Source of the DNA: Coriobacteriaceae bacterium
GTDB lineage: Bacteria > Actinomycetota > Coriobacteriia > Anaerosomatales > D1FN1-002
Length of the DNA stretch: 10,785 bases
Assembly (NCBI GenBank): GCA_013824215.1
Contig: PNNM01000037.1
Location: 1-10,785, forward strand
Direction of reading: 5' to 3'
A program made the translations under genes and the position numbers. Shown here piece by piece: positions 1 to 4,750 of this stretch (the stretch's first letter is position 1; every line of letters begins with the position of its first letter). The notes beneath the pieces are model-generated. The model was not told the DNA's origin. It was given only the letters and a program-made list of their open reading frames with translations, and did not search any database.

Positions 1-417
1 AGCGACGGTGCGCTCATAGAGCTTGGCGGTGATCTTGGCTCGCAAGGAGCGCTTGGTCCAGTGCTCGTGCGCGCACATCGCGAGGTAGAAGTCGCGTTTG
101 GGCTGTTCCTCGATGGTGAGGATCTCGACGATATTGGTCCAACTCAATTGTGCCGCCGCTGGCGACACAATTCGCTCGTCGGGGTACTGCTCTGCAAACT
201 GCAGCATTCTGAAAAGGTTGCGACGGCTGTACCCGCGGCCGCAGCGCTGGGTCAGCCGCTCGGCCAGTCGTCGCACGACTTCTCGCCCGTACTCAGCACG
301 CTCGCCACCGAGCACGTCTTCCCGGACGCGCTTCCCGATGCTCCAGTACAGCATCACGAGTTCGGTGTTGATCGCAGCCGCCGCGCGCTGACGCGAGCCC
401 TCGATCAGCGCCGTCAC
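1..417 (-). CDS. DUF1016 N-terminal domain protein (YhcG-type PDDEXK nuclease family), C-terminus outside window
   Basis: Reading leftwards from a GTG at 417, the frame stays open to base 1 and encodes 139 residues with the DUF1016 N-terminal signature. Visible are an NTELVMLYWSIGKRV block, then GGERAEYGREVVRRLAERL, a GRGYSRRNLFRMLQFAEQYPD block, a SWTNIVEILTI block and KRDFYLAMCAHEHWTKRSLRAKI. In this family that helical domain precedes a C-terminal PDDEXK nuclease domain, here off the left edge; the proteins occur in defence and mobile contexts. The start is uncertain. An ATG at 469 has a good SD (GGAG in GTGGAGACC-ATG) and encodes a plausible family-like start (MSAKHLNSQTPSWQ), but it is one base out of frame with the domain. 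The domain frame has a TGA at 453-451, and the GTG at 417 has no clear SD. So there is either a one-base frameshift near 430 (a broken gene or a sequence error) or a weak late start. The family call is secure; the start and integrity are not. Confidence 0.8.
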   Translation of the reverse strand, partial: MTALIEGSRQRAAAAINTELVMLYWSIGKRVREDVLGGERAEYGREVVRRLAERLTQRCGRGYSRRNLFRMLQFAEQYPDERIVSPAAAQLSWTNIVEILTIEEQPKRDFYLAMCAHEHWTKRSLRAKITAKLYERTVA

Positions 418-513
418 GTCGCCAAGTCTGCCAGCTGGGAGTCTGGCTGTTCAGGTGCTTCGCGCTCATGGTCTCCACTCCATTGGTCTGGAGCAAGACT
501 CCCGAGGGGCAAG

Positions 514-831
514 GTGATCGTATCAGCGGGGTCTGACAGAGCGTTCAGCGCCCAGGGTCGGGCGAGGACCCTCTCCTATGGCGACGACCTCGACATCCTC
601 CGGCGCTACATCCCGGACGAGTCGGGGTCCGAGAGCGACACTCAGCTCGTCGCGTTCGAAGGCGCATCGCACTGGGGGGCGGACACCGAGCGGGTCTACG
701 ACTGCCTGACCAACGCGTCACGCCACGAGGGCCGAGTGCCCGACAACGTTTCGACGATCACCGCGGCGCTGCGGCACGACATCGGCGAGAACCAGATGAT
801 GGCGTACCTCGTCGAGATGGCGGCGGCGTGA
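514..831 (+). pseudogene. Remnant of a site-specific adenine DNA methyltransferase, catalytic region deleted
   Basis: From a GTG at 514 with an AGGGG-type SD, the frame encodes about 105 residues. The first part, ARTLSYGDDLDILRRYIPDES, matches the N-terminal block of type III-like (beta-class) N6-adenine methyltransferases, where it normally runs on into VDLxYLDPPFNSN. Here it jumps straight to GSESDTQLVAFEGASHWG, then an ALRHDIGENQMMAYLVEMA block, which in the family lies about 25 residues past the DPPF motif and just before the RLVELHRVLKPTGSLYLHCDPTAS region. The catalytic motif IV is therefore missing and the protein stops at VEMAAA instead of continuing. The junction falls at a DES motif that in relatives recurs on both sides of DPPF, consistent with a deletion between short repeats (inferred). 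The family's DTWHW is degraded to GASHW. It cannot be an active methylase. It diverges from the DUF1016 gene across about 45 bp, so it may have been the partner of a lost restriction or defence module. Confidence 0.75.
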
Positions 832-843
832 CCGGGAGCAGGC

Positions 844-849
844 TATACT
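844..849 (+). promoter_or_regulatory. Probable -10 element of the MNT/HEPN operon
   Basis: TATACT lies 52 bp before the MNT start codon, in a short stretch noticeably AT-richer than its surroundings. No good -35 hexamer is visible at 16-18 bp spacing (the bases there are GC-rich and overlap the end of the methylase remnant), so the promoter may be weak or activator-dependent. A strong AAGGAG ribosome binding site at 888-893 sits 7 nt before the ATG at 901. Confidence 0.5.
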
Positions 850-900
850 CCACATATGCGATAGAGAGAGCGCGTCCCGATCATCCGAAGGAGCATCCCG

Positions 901-1227
901 ATGGGTCCGGTCGCGACAGATAATGCTCTGCTGCGCGAGGCCACGTCGAGGCTCGTGGCCGAGTTCCATCCCGAGCAGGTCTACCTCTTCGGCTCGCGTG
1001 CATGGGGACGCCCGACGCGCGACAGCGACTACGACTTCATGGTGATCGTCGCCGAGAGCGACGAGACACCGGCGCGGCGCGCTAGTCGTGCGTACCGCGT
1101 ACTGTGGGGCATCGAGGCCTCGAAGGACGTGCTGGTCAAGACGCGAGCCGAATTCGAGAAGTACGTGGACGTGCGCGCTTCGCTCGAGCACAGGATCCGC
1201 GAGCGGGGGCGTCTGCTGCATGGCTGA
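901..1227 (+). CDS. MNT-type nucleotidyltransferase (antitoxin of a HEPN/MNT pair)
   Basis: The 108-residue protein is a minimal nucleotidyltransferase of the MNT family. GSRAWG (31-36) and DSDYD (41-45) form the GS-x10-DxD signature, with D43 and D45 as metal ligands; D76 in KDVLVK is the likely third acidic residue, so the active site looks complete. In characterised HEPN/MNT systems the MNT protein neutralises the HEPN RNase, in some cases by adding AMP to it. The ATG at 901 follows AAGGAG by 7 nt. The stop overlaps the start of the HEPN gene by 8 nt, so the two are translationally coupled with the antitoxin first. The size is typical of the family. Confidence 0.88.
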   Translation: MGPVATDNALLREATSRLVAEFHPEQVYLFGSRAWGRPTRDSDYDFMVIVAESDETPARRASRAYRVLWGIEASKDVLVKTRAEFEKYVDVRASLEHRIRERGRLLHG

Positions 1228-1639
1228 CCCGAAGGTCGAGTACGTGCGGCAGTGGCTTCTGCACGCCGAGCGCGATCTGGGATATGCGAGGCTCGGAGGG
1301 ATGCCGGGAGAGCAGTTCTACGCCCAAGCGCTGTTCCAGTGCCAACAGGCCGCCGAGAAGGCGCTGAAAGGGTTTCTGGCGTTCCATGACGTCGAACTCG
1401 AGAAGACCCACGAGCTCGAGCCGCTCATCCGCAAGGCGTCCGCATTCGACGAGCGGTTCGCGACCCTCGTTGATGAGGCCGTCCTACTGAAGCCCTATGC
1501 AGTAGATGTACGCTATCCGGGCGACCTGCAGGAACCGACCGAGATCACCTTCGATGAAGGCATCGCGGCAGCCGAGGCGGTTCTACAGCTCGTGTTCGAT
1601 GCGCTGCCTCCAGAGGTGCGCCCGGGACCGCGGAAGTGA
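1220..1639 (+). CDS. HEPN domain protein (putative toxin partner of the MNT gene)
   Basis: The 139-residue protein has the hallmarks of the COG2250-type HEPN family: an N-terminal WLLHAERDLGYA helix (12-23), the core block ALFQCQQAAEKALKGFLAFH (37-56), EKTHELEPLI (61-70) and a C-terminal KPYAVDVRYPGD block (91-102). Helices dominate throughout. HEPN proteins of such pairs are often RNases; the classical catalytic RX4-6H motif is not evident at the usual C-terminal place. The conserved R98-Y-P and T63-H64 are the family's characteristic polar residues, so RNase activity cannot be read off the sequence. The ATG at 1220 overlaps the MNT gene by 8 nt and keeps the known family N-terminus. The gene ends 19 bp from a convergent stop with no obvious terminator between. 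Confidence 0.85.
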   Translation: MADPKVEYVRQWLLHAERDLGYARLGGMPGEQFYAQALFQCQQAAEKALKGFLAFHDVELEKTHELEPLIRKASAFDERFATLVDEAVLLKPYAVDVRYPGDLQEPTEITFDEGIAAAEAVLQLVFDALPPEVRPGPRK

Positions 1640-1658
1640 AGACCAACGTCCTAAACTA

Positions 1659-3377
1659 CTAAGCCGTCGGTGGCGCTTCTTGGCCGGCCTCGGCCGCCCG
1701 CTGTTCCCGCACCGCCTGCGCGCCCTTCTCGAGCGTGCCTGCCAGCAGGAAGCCCGCGAGCAGGATAGCCGAGGCCACCATCTCGCCGACGTAGAGGCCC
1801 GCCGAGGCGCCGAGGCGCGCCATGGACCCCGCACCGGCGATGATGAGCGTGCCGATGATGATCAGCACGTTGGCCCAGACCCGGTAGCGGAACTCCTTCT
1901 TCGGCAGGAACTTGATGATGGACCACGCGCTGCCGCCGAGCAGGATGAGCGAGCCGGGGATGTTGAACGGCAGCGACATGAGGCGCGGGAACGTCCCGGA
2001 CTCACCGAGTGCCTTGCCGCCCACCACGATGCCGGGCTTGAGCGCCTCCATGACCAGCTGCGCGTTGAACGTGCCCCACAAGAAGATCGCGAGCATGACG
2101 AGGTTGACCCCGAGGTAGACGTCGCCCCAGACGCGCTTCTTCGTGATCAGGTAGAGCGTCCCGTTGCCGAGGAACCCCACGAGCGAGGCGGCGAGCACGA
2201 TGTAGACCCGGTAGACGGTGGGGTCCCAATGCTGTGTGGCCTCGGACCACGCCTCCATCACCGCCGCGACCGCGTAGAACAGGAAACCGACCGCCCACAT
2301 GAGCTGATGCATCTTCCGGCGTTTCGCCCACTGCGCCACCAGCAGACCCGTGTAGACGAATCCCAGCAGCGCCGTGGCCGCCGGCCACCACCATCCCGAC
2401 CAAACAGATCCCATGCCGTCTCCTCCCGTGCCTCCCCGAAGCTCCTCCTGGCGCCCGTCAGCTTTCGACGCCCGGTTCCTCGCCTCGTAGTAGCGGTCCG
2501 CATCCGTCTCCGTGACCCGCTCGTAGGCCTTCGCGATCGCGGTACTCGGCGCTTTGAGCCAATTCGCCCTCGTCGTCGCCCGCTCGTCCAGGTCGTTGTA
2601 GCGCTTCACCTCGGCGTTGGCCGCCTCCGTCTTGCCGGACAGCCACGCCTCGTCGATCCTGACCGAGGACTCCACGACCGCGAGCTTCTCGTCGGCGTAG
2701 GTGACGTAGACCCCGAGTTCGGCCTCCGCAAACGCACTCGCCGCCTGACTGAACAGCGCGCGCGCCTCCTTGACGCGTTCCGCCGCCCGCTCGTTGGAGC
2801 CGTGCGAGCGCGTCACGCCGTCCTTCGTCAGCTTGTTGTACTCCTTGACGGCCTCGTCGCCGAGCTTCTCGGCCTCGGCCATGAACTCCCACCCGTCGCC
2901 CGCGTAGCCGAGCGCCTTGGCGGCCTTGGCGTTGGCGTCGAGCAACCTGCCGGCCGTTTCCAGCATCTCGAGCCGGCCGTCGACCGCTTCCGCCGCGACC
3001 GCCGCCACTTGCGCGTCGTCGCCCCGGAGCCGCCCCCCCGCGCCCGCGAGGAGCGAGGCCGCCGACTCGAGGTCCGCGACCGCGTCGGGCAGTTGCTCGG
3101 CTCTTCGACCGGCCTCCTCGGCCAGGTCCGGCTCGATCTTCGCCTGCACGACCGCATCGACCGCGAGGACCGTCTCGTCGGCCTCGGCAACCAGATCCAG
3201 GGCGCGATCGAGGTCCCCGGCGGCACGGCCGCTGCGAGCGAGGCTCAGACCGCCGCCGAGAGCCGCGGCGAGCAGCGCCAGGCCCCCCACCGCGGCACCC
3301 AGGCGGACCAGCATCCGCCGGCGGCGGGACCGCGGGTCGGCACTGGGAACCGTCGGCGTCCCGGTCGCGCCGTTCAT
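1659..3377 (-). CDS. Membrane protein: N-terminal TM helix, helical extracytoplasmic domain, 7-TM C-terminal module
   Basis: The 572-residue protein is not a family I can name. After a basic N-terminus (RSRRRRM) a TM helix spans about 25-48. Residues about 55-310 are charged, Ala-rich helices without Cys, probably outside the membrane. About seven TM segments follow (roughly 329-349, 357-376, 388-412, 418-438, 465-490, 501-520, 525-546) and then a charged tail. The extracytoplasmic part may hold an internal duplication: EAVKEYNKLTKDGVTR (175-190) resembles AEVKRYNDLDERATTR (255-270). The ATG at 3377 overlaps the stop of the PAS/kinase-like gene (ATGA), implying coupling and a shared function, plausibly as a membrane sensor or partner. 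Longer starts are possible in this frame, but the coupled ATG is the natural choice. M322 (base 2414) has a strong SD, so the 7-TM part may also be made as a separate 251-residue protein, or the gene may be a fusion. Membrane topology is secure; function is unknown. Confidence 0.75.
   Translation of the reverse strand: MNGATGTPTVPSADPRSRRRRMLVRLGAAVGGLALLAAALGGGLSLARSGRAAGDLDRALDLVAEADETVLAVDAVVQAKIEPDLAEEAGRRAEQLPDAVADLESAASLLAGAGGRLRGDDAQVAAVAAEAVDGRLEMLETAGRLLDANAKAAKALGYAGDGWEFMAEAEKLGDEAVKEYNKLTKDGVTRSHGSNERAAERVKEARALFSQAASAFAEAELGVYVTYADEKLAVVESSVRIDEAWLSGKTEAANAEVKRYNDLDERATTRANWLKAPSTAIAKAYERVTETDADRYYEARNRASKADGRQEELRGGTGGDGMGSVWSGWWWPAATALLGFVYTGLLVAQWAKRRKMHQLMWAVGFLFYAVAAVMEAWSEATQHWDPTVYRVYIVLAASLVGFLGNGTLYLITKKRVWGDVYLGVNLVMLAIFLWGTFNAQLVMEALKPGIVVGGKALGESGTFPRLMSLPFNIPGSLILLGGSAWSIIKFLPKKEFRYRVWANVLIIIGTLIIAGAGSMARLGASAGLYVGEMVASAILLAGFLLAGTLEKGAQAVREQRAAEAGQEAPPTA
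2412..2427 (-). promoter_or_regulatory. Strong internal ribosome binding site and in-frame ATG before the 7-TM module
   Basis: Read on the minus strand, GGGAGGAG is followed by ACGGC and the in-frame codon ATG (2414-2412), encoding MGSVWSGWWWP right at the start of the 7-TM module. A second GGGGAGG lies just upstream. The spacing of 5-6 nt is nearly ideal and better than at the gene's own start. It may simply be a GC-rich run of Gly codons (RGGTGGDG), so use as an initiation site is inferred. Confidence 0.4.
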
Positions 3378-4387
3378 GCCGTCGCCTTCGCGTCGGGACC
3401 GCCCACCGGAAGGCGCAGCACGGTCTCGGCGCCACCGCCGGGCACGGGCCGCACGGTCACCGAACCGGCGTGGACCTCGGCTATGCGCCACAGGATCGCC
3501 AGCCCGACCCCCGCGCGGGGTACCGGCGAAGCGCCTGTCTCGTCACGGTCGCCGGGCACCCTGACTCCGACGATGGCCTCGGGGCCCTCCCGCGCCACCC
3601 ACACCTCGACGCGATCGCCCTCCGCGCACGCCTCGGAGGCCTGCGTGAGGACCTTCTCGACCGCCCGGGTCAGCAGGCGCGCGTCGGCGAGGATGGTCGG
3701 CAGAGAGGGATCGTACTCGACCGAGAAGCGGCATCCCGGAACGGAACGCTCCACCGTCCCGATGGCATCCGCGACGACACCGGTGAGATCGGTCGGCGCG
3801 AACACGGGCCGGAGAACGCCGGTCTGGAAGCGTTCGAGCACGGAGAGGTCCTCCATCAGAGCCGCCATCTGTGCGCCGCGCGACTCGAGTGCCCGCACCA
3901 CGCGGCCCCGCTTGGACGGATCGGTCTGGACCTCCTCGCGAGAGAGCAGCTGTCCGTAACCCAGCAGCGCCGTGACATGCCGTCTGAACTCGGCGGAGAC
4001 GAGTTCCACCTGTTCGCCGAGGACCAGATCGACGCGGGAGTCAGAGGTCATGCCGCCCATCACGGAGATCACTTCGCCCACGGCTCCCTCGTCATCTGTC
4101 ACCGGCAACAGCGTGAGGGTCGCGCGGAGCCTCGTCCCGTCCTTGCGCTCGGTGATCTCCTCCACCTGCACCACGCCGCCGGCGGCGCGCCGGATCTCCG
4201 CGAGCATGGTGGTGCGGCGCTCCTTGGCGATGTGCGGGAGCTTGCTGCCGATCGCCTCGGAAGGCTCCCAGCCCCACAGCTCGGAAGCGGCGGCGTTCCA
4301 GCTCAGCACCCGGCCGGAGATGTCCATGGATACCACGGGGTCGCCGACCGCGGCGGCGAGCGCGCGCAACGCGTCTTCGTCGATCAC
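3374..4387 (-). CDS. PAS domain protein with degenerate histidine-kinase core
   Basis: From a GTG at 4387 the protein has 337 residues. A PAS domain covers about 6-112 (LRALAAAVGDPVVSMDISGRVLSWNAA, then a late EEITERKDGTRLRATLTLLPV block). A HisKA-like helical region covers 127-187 and a HATPase-like region about 233-328. No TM segment is seen, so it should be cytoplasmic. Against the usual SHELRTPLTAILGY H-box this protein reads SAEFRRHVTALLGY (131-144): the phospho-acceptor His is Ala132, and a His sits at the Pro position (137). The N-box Asn is replaced (KVLTQASEAC) and DxGxG is absent (VRVPGDRDETG), although the G2-like AGVGLAILWRIAEVHAG remains. It is probably a pseudokinase or scaffold. 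No response regulator is adjacent. GTG 4387 places the PAS domain at the N-terminus; an ATG at 4456 lacks an SD and lies in a possible -10 element. It overlaps the downstream membrane-protein gene as ATGA. Confidence 0.78.
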   Translation of the reverse strand: MIDEDALRALAAAVGDPVVSMDISGRVLSWNAAASELWGWEPSEAIGSKLPHIAKERRTTMLAEIRRAAGGVVQVEEITERKDGTRLRATLTLLPVTDDEGAVGEVISVMGGMTSDSRVDLVLGEQVELVSAEFRRHVTALLGYGQLLSREEVQTDPSKRGRVVRALESRGAQMAALMEDLSVLERFQTGVLRPVFAPTDLTGVVADAIGTVERSVPGCRFSVEYDPSLPTILADARLLTRAVEKVLTQASEACAEGDRVEVWVAREGPEAIVGVRVPGDRDETGASPVPRAGVGLAILWRIAEVHAGSVTVRPVPGGGAETVLRLPVGGPDAKATA

Positions 4388-4454
4388 CTGCGCACCGCCC
4401 TTCCCGTCACGACCGGCGCCCGCGCCGTGACCGGCGCGCCGCGGATGCACGCCC

Positions 4455-4483
4455 ATTGAACCGCACGCGCCCCAGCGACGCAA
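4455..4483 (-). promoter_or_regulatory. Candidate housekeeping promoter for the PAS/membrane-protein operon
   Basis: On the minus strand TTGCGT (4483-4478) is separated by 17 bp from TTCAAT (4460-4455). Both are fair matches to -35 and -10 hexamers in a GC-rich background. Transcription would start near 4448, giving a leader of about 60 nt before the GTG at 4387. If correct, the alternative ATG at 4456 could not be used. Confidence 0.35.
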
Positions 4484-4490
4484 AGGCCCG

Positions 4491-4512
4491 CACCGCCGTG
4501 TTCCCGGCGGTG
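4491..4512. repeat. Perfect 8-bp inverted repeat (possible operator or hairpin)
   Basis: CACCGCCG (4491-4498) and CGGCGGTG (4505-4512) are perfect inverted copies around TGTTCC. The repeat lies between the candidate promoter of the minus-strand operon and the plus-strand sigma-54 site, about 30 bp from each. It could be an operator shared by both directions. It has no T-tract, so it is not a convincing terminator. Confidence 0.4.
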
Positions 4513-4542
4513 ACCTGCGAGATACATGCCGGGGGCCGTCCT

Positions 4543-4558
4543 TGGCACGCACGTTGCT
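4543..4558 (+). promoter_or_regulatory. Sigma-54 (RpoN) type -24/-12 promoter
   Basis: TTGGCACGCACGTTGCTT (4542-4559) matches the sigma-54 consensus TGGCACG-N4-TTGCW at every strongly conserved base. The GG (4544-4545) and GC (4556-4557) are exactly 10 bp apart. The predicted start of transcription is about 4569, which is 2 nt before the first base of a two-tier stem-loop. A 12-position match by chance in a 10-kb window is unlikely. Sigma-54 promoters need a AAA+ enhancer-binding activator; no activator gene lies in the window. Confidence 0.65.
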
Positions 4559-4568
4559 TCGGCACCCG

Positions 4569-4665
4569 CAGAGCAGGGCGACCCGCCCCCTCCTCCCCCC
4601 CTCAGGGGCGGAAAACCGCCCGCTCGGCACAAAACGAGGCGCGTCCCCCCACGCGCCTCGTTTTC
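4569..4665 (+). ncRNA. Candidate sigma-54-dependent small RNA with C-rich anti-SD loop
   Basis: Between the predicted sigma-54 start (about 4569) and the terminator there is no ORF with an SD, but the RNA folds well. An outer stem pairs GAGC-A-GGGCG (4571-4580) with CGCCC-GCTC (4617-4625). An inner 7-bp stem pairs CCGCCCC (4583-4589) with GGGGCGG (4605-4611). The apical loop is CTCCTCCCCCCCTCA (4590-4604), pyrimidine-only apart from its last base, and contains CCUCC, complementary to ribosome binding sites. A competing fold is GGGCGG-AAAA-CCGCCC (4606-4621). A 5-nt linker leads into the 14-bp terminator, whose loop is also CCCCCC. About 95 nt with exposed C-rich loops, a sigma-54 promoter and a Rho-independent end recalls the general design of Qrr-type and C-rich regulatory RNAs, with no sequence relation claimed. 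It could instead be a leader or attenuator of the WYL operon. The fold and promoter are seen; expression and targets are inferred. Confidence 0.55.
4631..4664 (+). terminator. Perfect 14-bp intrinsic terminator hairpin
   Basis: AAAACGAGGCGCGT (4631-4644) and ACGCGCCTCGTTTT (4651-4664) pair perfectly around a CCCCCC loop, with a T-rich tail continuing to 4667. The A-tract on the other side makes it potentially bidirectional. Both flanking protein genes point away from it, so on the plus strand it has nothing to terminate except a transcript begun inside this intergenic region. Confidence 0.85.
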
Positions 4666-4691
4666 TTTCCCCCCGCGCCACGGAGCACCGC

Positions 4692-4697
4692 TACAAT
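4692..4697 (+). promoter_or_regulatory. Possible -10 element of the WYL regulator operon
   Basis: TACAAT lies just after the terminator and 54 bp before the ATG at 4751, the only AT-rich hexamer in the interval. No -35 match is visible at normal spacing (the bases there are a C-run). Transcription from here would put the hexamer repeat into the leader. Confidence 0.3.
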
Positions 4698-4726
4698 CGG
4701 GCTCGGGCTCGGGCTCGGGCTCGGAC
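4697..4726. repeat. Tandem hexamer repeat (TCGGGC x4 plus one variant)
   Basis: Four perfect TCGGGC units (4697-4720) are followed by TCGGAC and a partial TCGA. The array lies between the candidate -10 and the ribosome binding site of the first WYL gene, in its leader. Such arrays can change copy number by slippage and thereby alter spacing or leader structure. The unit length is a multiple of three, but I see no coding frame with support across it. Confidence 0.75.
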
Positions 4727-4750
4727 TCGATCCTGGGGAAGGGGATGCGC

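Noticed and set aside
61..513. Upstream extension of the methylase remnant frame
   Set aside because: It is antisense to the clear DUF1016 domain and has no SD; only the part from the GTG at 514 matches methylases.
1247..1264. R10-x4-H15 in the HEPN protein as the catalytic RX4-6H motif
   Set aside because: It lies in the first helix, not in the C-terminal helix where the catalytic motif belongs; probably coincidence.
2458..3435. Minus-strand frame ending at 2458, which could have been a separate N-terminal gene
   Set aside because: Its translation is Arg/Gly-rich and lacks the TM helix and helical pattern seen in the other frame; it is a shadow.
1506..3959. Very long plus-strand open frame (817 codons) opposite the membrane-protein and PAS genes
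   Set aside because: It is Arg/Pro/Ala-rich without domains and antisense to two genes with clear TM and PAS/kinase features; a typical shadow frame in high-GC DNA.
4569..4665. A known riboswitch class in the WYL leader
   Set aside because: I see no conserved core of c-di-GMP, c-di-AMP, SAM, cobalamin or TPP riboswitches; the fold is a simple two-tier stem-loop.
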